From Peptococcaceae bacterium UBA5767 (lineage in GTDB: Bacteria > Bacillota > TC1 > UBA5767): DNA of 64,000 nt. The position numbers and the translations under genes are program-made. The notes beneath the pieces were generated by a model. That model had not been told where the DNA came from, ran no database searches, and saw only the letters and a list, made by a program, of their open reading frames with translations. The stretch covers positions 48,363 through 112,362 of the forward strand of contig DIET01000005.1 in assembly GCA_002418765.1 (NCBI GenBank), read 5' to 3'. Shown here piece by piece: positions 42,928-51,702 of the stretch (positions are counted from its first letter, which is position 1; the number at the start of each line of letters is the position of its first letter).

Positions 42928-43329
42928 TTGATAAAAAGAATACCTGGGTATTGGATGAGCGATGGTAAGGAAGACATGCAGCTTGGGAATATTGCAGGGA
43001 TGTTGTCATCTACCTATTGGGCGCAACAACGATCGTTGGAGGAAATTGAATCATCAATGCACCAGTCGCATTGTTTTGGTTTGTTCAAGGAATCTCAGCA
43101 GGTTGGATTCGCCAGGATAGTCACTGATGGTGTGAGTGTATACTGGTTGTGTGATGTTGTTATTCATATAAATCACAGGGGTAAAGGCTTGGGGAAAGTA
43201 TTTTTGGATTTTATTCTTAAAGATCACATGTATTCAGGATTGGGCATTTTGATGACACGCGATGCTCATGATTTATATGAACAGTATGGTTATCAAATCA
43301 ACAAGGACAACTTCATGATGAAGCCTTAA
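42928..43329 (+). CDS. GNAT-family N-acetyltransferase
   Basis: 133 residues from TTG 42928, chosen because GGGGGAA lies 7 nt upstream and relatives begin IKRIPGYWMSDGK; the frame is open back to 42895. GNAT core: a strand FGLFKESQQVGFARIVTD, then YWLCDVVIHINHRGKGLGKVFLD with the acetyl-CoA loop HRGKGLG (about 86-92), and a final EQYGYQ strand. Small single-domain members of this kind (yjbC-like) have unknown substrates. It is just outside the island's right repeat. Confidence 0.86.
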   Translation: MIKRIPGYWMSDGKEDMQLGNIAGMLSSTYWAQQRSLEEIESSMHQSHCFGLFKESQQVGFARIVTDGVSVYWLCDVVIHINHRGKGLGKVFLDFILKDHMYSGLGILMTRDAHDLYEQYGYQINKDNFMMKP

Positions 43330-43411
43330 AATTTTTTATAACCCGTTCTATCCTATTGATTTTTTTTTTAGTACAATATATAGAGATAAGACCCAAAAAT
43401 AGGAGGCTCAG

Positions 43412-44581
43412 ATGTTTGATCAGAATAATTATAGGGAAAATATTTCATGGGGCATCATGGATTGTTTGAAACAGAGAAATTTAACGGGACACTTGACGTC
43501 TCCTTTGGTCTTCGGTATATCTGGCGGCATTGGAATTGGATATAATTTGTGTGACCCTAACGAAACAGATGTGGTTTTAACAGTCGGTTTTCGAAATGGC
43601 TGGAATCATAAAAGCTTGTTCATAGATAAAGCTACGGAGCGTTTGGGAATAGAAGCGGATATACTGTCAACTAGCAGTAAATCGAAAGCAGAACTTTGGC
43701 TTGATCAAGCTTTGGAGCAAGGTCCTTGTCTGGTCTGGATAGATGCCTATTATATCAATTATCTTAAAATCAAACAGATCTGTGCTGGTTGTTATGGACG
43801 TGTTGTGGAAGTAATTGCCAAAAAAGGGGACAATTATATCCTGAATGACAGTGGGTTTCAGTTTTCTCTTACAAAAGAACAATTGAGTGATGCTCGTATG
43901 TCTATCAAAAATTTGAAGAACAGGATTTGGATTCTTGACAACCGCACGCCCGTAGACGTTGGTAAAGCTATTCGTTTAGGCATCAGTGATTGTGTTGAAA
44001 ACATGGGGTCCAACTCTAGAAGCTATGCTATACCAACTTTGAAAAAATGGTCAAAGAGTTTGAGTGATGTCAAATCGGAAACAGGGTGGGTCAATCTGTT
44101 TAAGAATCGGGATAAGCGCTATTTGCTTGATTGTTTGATCCAATGTTATCTGAATATCAATATTTTTAGTGACGGTGGTGGGTATAGGTATATCTTTTCC
44201 AAGTTTCTGCTGGAGTCATCGACTATTTTAAGCAACAGAGAATTGGAGAAAATAAGCAAGGCGTATTATCGATTGGGGGGATTGTGGGGCGAATTTTCTC
44301 ATCTTGCTCTCAGTGATCAATATGAAGCACTTGGAAATTTAAAAGAATTGATGGATCAGAGAATCCTAGAAATCAGTAAAAAGGGCATCAATCTTGAGGA
44401 CAATATTGATTTTAATCAGAAGTTTAAGCTAGCGATGAGAGATGCCAAAATTCAGCTGGAATCGATGAATTTGAATCATATTCTTCATCAAATGGGTGAG
44501 AGTATGCATGTGATCTATGAACGTGAAAAAGAAGCGATGGAAATGCTGGAATCATTATATGATGAGGAACTTAAACGTTAG
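43412..44581 (+). CDS. Orphan BtrH-like (BtrH_N/DUF4872) protein
   Basis: 389 residues. The N-terminal part resembles the butirosin biosynthesis protein H domain: DCLKQRNLTGHLTSPLVFGISGGIGIGY (about 17-47; a Cys and the SxxxxGxxGGIG loop) and an NDSGFQ strand with an Asp near residue 150, as in papain-like acyltransferases. The C-terminal half (about 180-389) is helical and ends in a coiled region, like DUF4872. BtrH transfers an acyl group from a carrier protein to an aminoglycoside; no biosynthetic cluster or carrier protein lies nearby, so the substrate is unknown. AGGAGG precedes ATG by 6-7 nt. Confidence 0.7.
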   Translation: MFDQNNYRENISWGIMDCLKQRNLTGHLTSPLVFGISGGIGIGYNLCDPNETDVVLTVGFRNGWNHKSLFIDKATERLGIEADILSTSSKSKAELWLDQALEQGPCLVWIDAYYINYLKIKQICAGCYGRVVEVIAKKGDNYILNDSGFQFSLTKEQLSDARMSIKNLKNRIWILDNRTPVDVGKAIRLGISDCVENMGSNSRSYAIPTLKKWSKSLSDVKSETGWVNLFKNRDKRYLLDCLIQCYLNINIFSDGGGYRYIFSKFLLESSTILSNRELEKISKAYYRLGGLWGEFSHLALSDQYEALGNLKELMDQRILEISKKGINLEDNIDFNQKFKLAMRDAKIQLESMNLNHILHQMGESMHVIYEREKEAMEMLESLYDEELKR

Positions 44582-44584
44582 TCG

Positions 44585-44613
44585 TTGACAACAAAAAGAC
44601 TTTTCATTATGCT
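44585..44613 (+). promoter_or_regulatory. Promoter of the SDR gene
   Basis: TTGACA (44585-44590), 17-bp spacer, TATGCT (44608-44613), 37 bp before the chosen start. The -10 has two mismatches. Confidence 0.5.
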
Positions 44614-44650
44614 ATAAGAAGTATATACGACTATACTAGGAGGTATGAAT

Positions 44651-45406
44651 ATGGAAAGAATTGCAATTGTGACAGGTGCCGGGAATGGGATTGGAGCTGC
44701 TACAGCAAAAAAATTTGCAGCTCTTGGCATGAAAGTGGCCGTAGTAGATGTGCTTAAAGACAGTGCAGAAAGAGTAACCAATGAAATTATTGCTGCGGGG
44801 GGACAGGCGATTGCAATTTCTTGTGACGTATCCATTAAGAAAGACGTAGAGCATTGCATTGAAACAGTTGAGCAAACGTTTGGAGTTCCTAATATTTTGA
44901 TCAACAATGCTGGAATCGGTGGACCGTTCCATCGTGTTGATGAGGTGACAGAAGAGGAGTTCGATCTTGTTTTTGGTGTGAATATCAAGAGCGTCTATCT
45001 TTTTGCCCACAATTTGTTACCTAAGATGAAAAATATGGGATTTGGAAGAATCGTGAATACATCATCCATTCAAGGATTGTATGGTTCACCCGGGTCATCT
45101 TCATATGTAGCCACCAAGCATGCTGTTATCGGTTATACCAAAACCATTGCAGCAGAGTGGGGTCAATATGGTATTACCTGCAATGCAGTTTGTCCTGGGT
45201 ACGTACAGACTGCTATGGGCGCACAAGATGATGCTGTGGATGATTATACTAAGAAAGTATTGAGTATGACTCCGACACACAGTATTGCTTCACCTGAGGA
45301 ATTGGCTGATATGATGGTGTTTTTGGTTGAGCAACCTTATATGAATGGGTCGGTGAATGTGATGGATGGTGGGATCACTTGCCATGTTGGCATTATGGAT
45401 GTATAG
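44651..45406 (+). CDS. Short-chain dehydrogenase/reductase
   Basis: 251 residues. Classical SDR motifs: TGAGNGIG (8-15) for NAD(P), DV near 60, NNAG (about 87), catalytic Ser in NTSSIQG (about 139) and YVATK (Tyr about 153, Lys 157), then PGYVQTAM. The ATG at 44651 has AGGAGG 7 nt upstream; the ATG at 44645 is too close to that site. The substrate cannot be read from sequence; the form is typical of 3-oxoacyl-ACP, acetoin or sugar dehydrogenases. A terminator lies downstream. Confidence 0.92.
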   Translation: MERIAIVTGAGNGIGAATAKKFAALGMKVAVVDVLKDSAERVTNEIIAAGGQAIAISCDVSIKKDVEHCIETVEQTFGVPNILINNAGIGGPFHRVDEVTEEEFDLVFGVNIKSVYLFAHNLLPKMKNMGFGRIVNTSSIQGLYGSPGSSSYVATKHAVIGYTKTIAAEWGQYGITCNAVCPGYVQTAMGAQDDAVDDYTKKVLSMTPTHSIASPEELADMMVFLVEQPYMNGSVNVMDGGITCHVGIMDV

Positions 45407-45430
45407 ATTCACAACAAATGGATTTAAGAC

Positions 45431-45467
45431 AAAAAAAGGCGGCGCTTGGGGGCGCCGCTTTTTTTTG
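45431..45467. terminator. Strong bidirectional terminator
   Basis: GCGGCGC and GCGCCGC stem with AAAAAAA on the left and TTTTTTTT on the right, between convergent SDR (+) and fusA2 (-). Confidence 0.93.
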
Positions 45468-45474
45468 CTAACAA

Positions 45475-47532
45475 TTAGGCTTCATCCATGTGTTTTTTCT
45501 CAGCGATTATTCTAGTTACCAGATGGCTGGGAACAATATCATAGCTATCGAAATCCATGGTGAACGTTCCTTTTCCCTGGGTTAATGATTTAAGGTCGAT
45601 AGCATATTTGCTCATTTCAGCAAGGGGAGCGAGAGCAGATATGATTTGTTTGTTCCCATTGGCTTCCATACCTAAAATTTTTCCACGCTTGGTGTTGATA
45701 TCGCCCATGATATCGCCCATATATGCTTCGGGAACGGTTACTTCAACTTTTACAATAGGTTCAAGCAAAACTGGTGATGCTTTGGCTACAGCCGCTTTTA
45801 ATGCCAAAGAACCAGCCATTTTGAATGCCATTTCAGAAGAATCAACCGAATGATAGGAGCCATCGGTTAAGGTAACCTTGATACGGGTAAGTGGATAACC
45901 GGCCAACACACCATGCTCCATGGCCTCACGAACGCCTTTTTCTACAGCAGGTATATAGTTTTTTGGTACTGAACCACCGAAGATGGTTTCTTCAAAAACA
46001 AAATCATTGTCAAGCAATGGTTCAATATCGATATATACATGACCATATTGACCGTGACCGCCAGATTGTTTTTTATGCTTTCCTTCAATTTTTTGCACGG
46101 ATTGTGTTATGGTTTCTCGATAAGGAATGATGGGATCAGTAAGGATGACTTCAACGCCAAATTTACGTTCTAGTCTTGATACCATCACATCAATGTGCAT
46201 ATTTCCCAACCCATTGATGGTTGTTTCGTGTGTTTCTTTATTCCGTATAATGGCCAATGATGGATCTTCTTCAGTGAGTTTATCAAAAGCTGTGCTTAGC
46301 TTATCCTCGTCATCTTTACTTTTGGGTGCAATCGCTTTGGCATAATTGGGAGATGGGAAATTGATTCCCTTCAATGTGATGGTCTGGTCTTTGCTACACA
46401 ATGTATCACCGGTTACTGTGTTGGAGAGTTTGGTCAAACAAACGATATCTCCAGAACGTGCCTCCGGAATTTCTTTAAGCTCTTTACCAATGGCAGTGTA
46501 AAGATGAGCAATTTTTTCCTCTGTATCTTTGTCAGGGTTTAAAATGGTCATATCTTTTTTTAAGGTACCTGACACAATACGAACAAATGTGATTTTGCCG
46601 ATAAAATTGTCTGAAATGGTTTTGAAAACAATGCCGGCAAAGGGATCAGTAGATAGCCCGCTCTCTTCAGAAGTGGATTTCATGGACTCTACTGGGGAAG
46701 GAAAATAATCTACAATTTTATTGAGGAGCGGAACTGTTGCAATGTTGTGCGTTGCTGAGCCACAGAGAATGGGAACCACTTCGCCTCGTTTACAAGCCTT
46801 TCGTAGCCCTTCTAGTAAATCATCCGTGGAGAGTTCTTCTCCTTCTAGATATCGCATTAACAATTCATCATCACCCTCAGCTGCCGCTTCGACAAGTTCC
46901 AGATGGTGTTTCTTAATACTTTCTTGGTATTCTAAAGGAATCTCTAATTCCTTCCAATCGTGTGATGCGCGATCCCATTTGATGGCTCTCATGGTAAGCA
47001 AATCTACAATGCCTGAAAAATCATCTCCGCTTCCAATAGGGAACTGTAATGGCACGAGACGTCGTTTGGTAAATTTGTGTCTTAAATCAGCAAGTGTTCT
47101 ATAAAAATCAGCGTTTTCACGGTCCATTTTGTTGATATAAACCAGTCGAGGAAGATTATACTGGTCTGCTTCTTCCCAAATCATTTCAGTTCGAATTTCT
47201 ACACCAGATACGGCGCATACTACGAAAACCAAAGCATCGACAGCCCGTAACGTACAGTGTACTTCTGCTGAAAAATCAGCATATCCAGGCGTATCAATCA
47301 AATTGATTTTGCACCCATTCCATTCAATGGGGGCCATAGCCAGAAAAATGGTCATGTTTCTTTTGGTTTCCTCTGGCAAGTAATCGAGTGCAGTAGTGCC
47401 TTCATCTACTTTCCCAAGCCGATTGGTCATTTCAACATTGTAGAGGAGTGCTTCGGCAAGGGAAGTCTTACCCGCCCCTCCATGGGAAACTAAGCCTACA
47501 TTTCTGAGCTTTTCTGTCTGAAATATGTTCAT
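45475..47532 (-). CDS. EF-G-like translation GTPase (FusA2 type)
   Basis: 685 residues with the five-domain EF-G layout: G1 SHGGAGKTS (16-24), a DTPG box (about 78), NKMD (about 134), domain II, then domains III-V (GGHGQYGHV, VDSSEMAFKMAGSLALK). The G1 loop reads HGGAGKT rather than the GHxDAGKT of the main EF-G, and the gene is monocistronic, away from str operon genes. So it is the paralogous FusA2 form, whose role in normal translation is unclear. AAGGAGG is 6-7 nt before ATG. Confidence 0.88.
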   Translation of the reverse strand: MNIFQTEKLRNVGLVSHGGAGKTSLAEALLYNVEMTNRLGKVDEGTTALDYLPEETKRNMTIFLAMAPIEWNGCKINLIDTPGYADFSAEVHCTLRAVDALVFVVCAVSGVEIRTEMIWEEADQYNLPRLVYINKMDRENADFYRTLADLRHKFTKRRLVPLQFPIGSGDDFSGIVDLLTMRAIKWDRASHDWKELEIPLEYQESIKKHHLELVEAAAEGDDELLMRYLEGEELSTDDLLEGLRKACKRGEVVPILCGSATHNIATVPLLNKIVDYFPSPVESMKSTSEESGLSTDPFAGIVFKTISDNFIGKITFVRIVSGTLKKDMTILNPDKDTEEKIAHLYTAIGKELKEIPEARSGDIVCLTKLSNTVTGDTLCSKDQTITLKGINFPSPNYAKAIAPKSKDDEDKLSTAFDKLTEEDPSLAIIRNKETHETTINGLGNMHIDVMVSRLERKFGVEVILTDPIIPYRETITQSVQKIEGKHKKQSGGHGQYGHVYIDIEPLLDNDFVFEETIFGGSVPKNYIPAVEKGVREAMEHGVLAGYPLTRIKVTLTDGSYHSVDSSEMAFKMAGSLALKAAVAKASPVLLEPIVKVEVTVPEAYMGDIMGDINTKRGKILGMEANGNKQIISALAPLAEMSKYAIDLKSLTQGKGTFTMDFDSYDIVPSHLVTRIIAEKKHMDEA

Positions 47533-47772
47533 GTAATCCTCCTTGGACTATTGGTGTAAATCGTAAGACACACCGATTTTTTTGCTTAAATATATACATT
47601 AAATATTAGAGACGAAAATCCTTTAAATTTTTCGATTATCAACGTAATATTGAGGCTTGAAATACAAAAAAAGGCAGGAGCCAGGCAACTGATGAAACTT
47701 GTAAATAGTACTAGACATAGCCTGTATCCTGTACTAAGATGTATTTGAAGATTGTTCTCAAGGAGGTAATTT

Positions 47773-49029
47773 ATGAAGGAATATAATCCTTATGATCAGA
47801 TGTTGGCCACACTTGATGTTGCTGCCGGCATTTTAGGGATTGATGAAAGTGACTATAATTTCCTGAAGTATCCTGAACGCGAGTTGAAGGTTTCTTTGCC
47901 TATCAGAATGGATGATGGCACTGTAAAAGTGTTCGAAGGTTTCCGTGTACAACATTCCAGCGTAAGAGGGCCATGTAAAGGTGGTATCCGTTATCATCAA
48001 GATGTCAACATGGATGAAGTCAAGGCATTGGCTGCTTGGATGTCGCTTAAATGTGCGGTTGTGAATATCCCTTATGGCGGAGGGAAAGGCGGGGTACAGG
48101 TAGATCCAAGTACCTTATCTGAAAATGAGTTAAGAGGATTGACCAGGCGTTATACTGCCGGCATTCTACCCTTGATCGGTCCGGAAAAGGATATTCCGGC
48201 ACCTGATGTAAACACCAATGGGCAGATTATGGCATGGATCATGGATACCTATAGTATGTTCAAAGGGTATTCAGTGCCTGGCGTTGTTACAGGGAAACCC
48301 TTGGAAGTGGGTGGTTCTCTTGGCAGACCAGAAGCAACCGGTCGTGGAGTTATGTTCTCCACACGTGAACTTTTAAAGAAACAAGGAAAAAAATTAAAAA
48401 ATGCCAAGATTGCAGTGCAAGGTTATGGTAATGTAGGCAGAACTGCAGCAACACTTATGCATCAAGAAGGATGTAGAATTGTAGCCATTGGCGACGTTTC
48501 AGCTTCCTACTATTGCAAAGATGGGTTCGATATTGAGGCGGTCAATGATTATTGGAATGCCAATGGCAGACTATTAAAAGGTTATCAGGCTCCTGGTGTG
48601 ACAGAGATTGCCCACAGAGATCTGCTTGTGTGTGAATGTGATGTGTTGATTCCTGCTGCTTTGGAAAATCAAATTACGGAGGATGTGGCAAAAGAAATCA
48701 AAGCATCTGTCATTGTCGAAGGTGCCAATGGCCCTACGACGACTGAGGCGGATAAGTTATTGGCTGAAAGAAAGATCATTGTGGTCCCAGATATTTTGGC
48801 CAATGCCGGTGGTGTGGTCGTATCCTATTTCGAGTGGGTGCAAAACATTCAGTCTTTGATGTGGGATGAAGAGGAAGTCAATAAGAATCTTGAGAAAATC
48901 ATGATCCGTAGTTTTGAGGAAGTATGGAAAGTAACGCAAGAAAGAGGCTGCACGTTGCGAACAGGTGCTTACATGGTTGCTATGAATCGACTTGTAGAAG
49001 CCAGAAGAATTCGTGGTGTATTCCCTTAA
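47773..49029 (+). CDS. gdhA: Glu/Leu/Phe/Val dehydrogenase, probably NAD-glutamate dehydrogenase
   Basis: 418 residues: catalytic domain with GGIRYHQDVN (about 74), the PYGGGKGGV motif (about 100) containing the catalytic Lys, and a Rossmann domain with GYGNVGR (about 217). The size and motifs match hexameric, NAD-type clostridial/bacillar glutamate dehydrogenase, which oxidises glutamate to 2-oxoglutarate. Substrate specificity among glutamate, leucine and valine needs testing. AAGGAGG is 7-8 nt before ATG. It is divergent from fusA2 across a 240-bp region, and a terminator follows. Confidence 0.92.
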   Translation: MKEYNPYDQMLATLDVAAGILGIDESDYNFLKYPERELKVSLPIRMDDGTVKVFEGFRVQHSSVRGPCKGGIRYHQDVNMDEVKALAAWMSLKCAVVNIPYGGGKGGVQVDPSTLSENELRGLTRRYTAGILPLIGPEKDIPAPDVNTNGQIMAWIMDTYSMFKGYSVPGVVTGKPLEVGGSLGRPEATGRGVMFSTRELLKKQGKKLKNAKIAVQGYGNVGRTAATLMHQEGCRIVAIGDVSASYYCKDGFDIEAVNDYWNANGRLLKGYQAPGVTEIAHRDLLVCECDVLIPAALENQITEDVAKEIKASVIVEGANGPTTTEADKLLAERKIIVVPDILANAGGVVVSYFEWVQNIQSLMWDEEEVNKNLEKIMIRSFEEVWKVTQERGCTLRTGAYMVAMNRLVEARRIRGVFP

Positions 49030-49052
49030 AATGATTTGTCTAGACTCAAAAG

Positions 49053-49091
49053 TTGCCCGTAGTTGGATTTATGGCTATGGGCAATTTTTTT
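49053..49091 (+). terminator. Terminator between gdhA and queA
   Basis: TTGCCCGTAG pairs with CTATGGGCAA (one G-U pair), 12-nt loop, then TTTTTTT. The queA ribosome binding site GGGAGG comes directly after the T-run. Confidence 0.85.
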
Positions 49092-49101
49092 GGGAGGTTT
49101 T

Positions 49102-50127
49102 ATGAAAGTAGAAGATTTTGATTATGATTTGCCGTTGGATTTGATCGCACAGACACCTATTGAGCCGAGAGATCATTCGCGTTTGATGGTGATTAACAAA
49201 GCCAGGCAAACCATTACGCACCAATCTTTTTTCAATTTGATAGACTATCTACATGCTGGTGATGTTTTGGTGTTGAACAACACCAAGGTAATTCCAGCAC
49301 GAATTTTTGGATACAAAGATACTGGGGCAAAAATTGAAGTTATGCTTCTGAAAAAAGAAAAACAGGATCTTTGGGAAGCTTTGGTGAAACCAGGTAAGAG
49401 GGTTCAGATAGGAACTGAGATCGTTTTTCATGAGGGGAAGCTCCGGTGTCAATGTGTGGGCATTGACTTGAAAAGTGGTACAAGAAAGTTGCTTTTTACT
49501 CATGAGGGCATTTTCGAGCAAATACTAGATGAAGTAGGAGTAATGCCACTGCCACCGTATATAACCCAGAAATTGGAAAAACAGGAACGATATCAAACAG
49601 TCTATGCCAAAGAAAAGGGCTCGGCGGCAGCACCCACGGCCGGCCTGCATTTCACAGAAGAGCTCATGGCAAGGCTGAGAGCCAAGGGAGTCGAGATTTG
49701 CGAAGTATTGTTGCATGTAGGACTCGGAACATTTCGGCCTGTTCAAGTGCAACATTTGGAAGATCATGATATGCATTCGGAGTATTATGAAGTATCTCCG
49801 GAAGCGGCAGACATACTTTCTCGTGCTAATAAAGAAGGCAGAAGGATCGTAGCGGTAGGAACAACCAGTGTCCGTACATTGGAATCCTTGATGCAGGAGA
49901 AGAAATCATTCATCCCACATTGTGGACATACGGAAATATTTATTTATCCAGGGTATCAATTTCAGGCAGTAGATGCTATCATTACTAATTTCCATTTGCC
50001 CAAATCAACATTGATCATGCTGGTTAGTGCGTTTATGGGGACATCGCTGACCAAGCGTGCATACCAAGTAGCTGTCGAAGAACACTATCGTTTTTTTAGT
50101 TTTGGTGATGCTATGCTGATTGAATAG
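49102..50127 (+). CDS. queA: S-adenosylmethionine:tRNA ribosyltransferase-isomerase
   Basis: 341 residues; adds the ribosyl group of SAM to preQ1 in tRNA to form epoxyqueuosine. Conserved segments: DFDYDLPLDLIAQTP (4-18), LNNTKVIPAR (about 61), AAPTAGLHFTEEL (about 179), HVGLGTFRPV (about 204) and ITNFHLPKSTL (about 299). ATG 49102 has TGGGAGG 6 nt upstream; the frame continues upstream but runs through the terminator. tgt follows, so the two queuosine steps are together. Confidence 0.96.
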   Translation: MKVEDFDYDLPLDLIAQTPIEPRDHSRLMVINKARQTITHQSFFNLIDYLHAGDVLVLNNTKVIPARIFGYKDTGAKIEVMLLKKEKQDLWEALVKPGKRVQIGTEIVFHEGKLRCQCVGIDLKSGTRKLLFTHEGIFEQILDEVGVMPLPPYITQKLEKQERYQTVYAKEKGSAAAPTAGLHFTEELMARLRAKGVEICEVLLHVGLGTFRPVQVQHLEDHDMHSEYYEVSPEAADILSRANKEGRRIVAVGTTSVRTLESLMQEKKSFIPHCGHTEIFIYPGYQFQAVDAIITNFHLPKSTLIMLVSAFMGTSLTKRAYQVAVEEHYRFFSFGDAMLIE

Positions 50128-50141
50128 AGGGGAGTGCCATT

Positions 50142-51260
50142 TTGAGTTTTCAGTTTGAATTGTTGAAGGAAAGTAAACATACCAGGGCGAGATTAGGGAA
50201 AATCACTACATCGCACGGTGATATCGAGACGCCTGTCTTTATGCCGGTAGGAACGCAAGCTACTGTGAAAACCATGACACCCAAGGACCTGCATGAAGTA
50301 GGGGCTAGTATTATTTTATCAAATACGTATCATCTTTATCTTCGGCCAGGACATGAATTGGTTGCGAAAGCGGGTGGACTGCATTCGTTTATGCATTGGG
50401 ATAGACCTATTCTCACAGATTCAGGTGGGTTTCAGGTGTTTAGCTTAAGTGGTATCAATAAGATTACGGATCATGGTGTCGAATTCCGATCACATATTGA
50501 TGGTTCGAAGCATTTTATAGATCCTGAAAAATCAATGCAAATTCAAATGGCTTTGGGATCCGATATTGCTATGGCTTTTGACCAATGCGCACCGTATCCT
50601 TGTAGCTATGAAGAGTCTAAGAAGGCTATGATGCGTACCTCGGATTGGGCAAAACGATGTTTGGCAGAGCACGATGGCGATAACCAGGCGTTGTTTGGGA
50701 TTGTTCAAGGTGGAATGTTCAAAGATTTGCGAACACAGAGTGCTAGCGAAATATGTTCTATGGATTTCCCTGGGTTTGCCATTGGCGGATTGAGTGTTGG
50801 AGAACCTAAAGAAATGTATTTTGATTTATTGGATCACACTATTGATTTATTGCCTCGTGATAAACCACGGTATGTCATGGGTGTTGGGACCCCGGATTAT
50901 TTGCTCAAAGGGGCATTGATGGGTGTGGACATGTGTGATTGTGTTTTGCCTACACGTATAGCCAGAAATGGTGGCGCCATGACGCACAAGGGATACTTTT
51001 CGATTAAAAAAGCCAAATTCAAGGAGGATTTTATGCCTCTTGATCATGATTGCGATTGTTATACTTGTCGAAATTTTTCCAGAGCATATCTACGACATTT
51101 GGTAAAGGCTGAAGAAATAACAGGGTTTCATCTGTTGACTATCCATAATCTTCATTTTTTAATCAAGATGATGGACGGATTACGATTGGCAATTCAAGAA
51201 GAACGAGAGCAGGAGTATGTCAATGAATTCTTAAAAAATTATTATGGTGAGGAATCATAA
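50142..51260 (+). CDS. tgt: tRNA-guanine transglycosylase
   Basis: 372 residues; exchanges guanine 34 for preQ1 in tRNAs with GUN anticodons. TIM barrel with DSGGFQVFSL (catalytic Asp about 92), FDQCAPY, GGLSVGEP (about 213) and the second catalytic Asp in VDMCDCVLPTR (about 265); zinc ligands CDCYTC plus His (about 304-335). TTG start has GAGGGGAG 7 nt upstream and gives the family N-terminus SFQFELL. It precedes yajC-secDF as in many bacteria. Confidence 0.96.
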   Translation: MSFQFELLKESKHTRARLGKITTSHGDIETPVFMPVGTQATVKTMTPKDLHEVGASIILSNTYHLYLRPGHELVAKAGGLHSFMHWDRPILTDSGGFQVFSLSGINKITDHGVEFRSHIDGSKHFIDPEKSMQIQMALGSDIAMAFDQCAPYPCSYEESKKAMMRTSDWAKRCLAEHDGDNQALFGIVQGGMFKDLRTQSASEICSMDFPGFAIGGLSVGEPKEMYFDLLDHTIDLLPRDKPRYVMGVGTPDYLLKGALMGVDMCDCVLPTRIARNGGAMTHKGYFSIKKAKFKEDFMPLDHDCDCYTCRNFSRAYLRHLVKAEEITGFHLLTIHNLHFLIKMMDGLRLAIQEEREQEYVNEFLKNYYGEES

Positions 51261-51313
51261 ATGACAGGCATTGACATGGTTTGAGAAAAATATACCAATA
51301 AATTGCTTTTTTA

Positions 51314-51322
51314 TGTTAGAAT
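51314..51322 (+). promoter_or_regulatory. Putative extended -10 promoter of yajC
   Basis: TGTTAGAAT (TG-n-TAGAAT, hexamer 51317-51322), 35 bp before the start; -35 weak. Confidence 0.4.
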
Positions 51323-51356
51323 AGTCTAGAAAGTAACCATGAAAGGTGGTGGGACA

Positions 51357-51638
51357 ATGGATCAAACAATGGGATTGGTAATCTATATTGCTTTCTTTAT
51401 CGGTTTAATTTATCTGATGATCATAAGACCTCAGAAAAAGGAAAAGGTAAGAAAAGAAGCATTGATGAGTTCTTTGAAAAAGGGTGCTCAAGTGATTACC
51501 TATTCAGGCATTCACGGCGTTGTTACTCAAATTGATAGTGACAAGGGCATTATTTTGCTAAATGTTGCCAAAGGGGTGGATATCACCATGGAAAAGGCTG
51601 CAGTAGCAAAGGTGATGGAGACCAAAGAAGTTGAATAA
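51357..51638 (+). CDS. yajC: Preprotein translocase subunit YajC
   Basis: 93 residues: an N-terminal transmembrane helix (about 6-24), then FIGLIYLMIIRPQKKEKVRKE (the Pro/Gln/Lys-rich signature) and a small beta domain with KKGAQVITYSGIHGVV. YajC associates with SecDF. ATG 51357 has AAAGGTGGTGGG upstream; the ATG at 51339 would include it. A hairpin separates it from secD. Confidence 0.93.
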   Translation: MDQTMGLVIYIAFFIGLIYLMIIRPQKKEKVRKEALMSSLKKGAQVITYSGIHGVVTQIDSDKGIILLNVAKGVDITMEKAAVAKVMETKEVE

Positions 51639-51640
51639 GA

Positions 51641-51672
51641 TAAACTCTTCCCAATAGGGAAGAGTTTTATTC
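51641..51672 (+). terminator. Hairpin between yajC and secD
   Basis: AAACTCTTCCC, AATA loop, GGGAAGAGTTT then TATTCT. It is an 11-bp stem with a short T-run, so partial readthrough into secDF is expected. Confidence 0.7.
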
Positions 51673-51702
51673 TGAAATAGGATGAATATGAAGGAGAGAG
51701 AA

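Noticed and set aside
49021..49101. preQ1 riboswitch before queA
   Set aside because: The hairpin between gdhA and queA is an ordinary terminator; the preQ1 aptamer core was not found.
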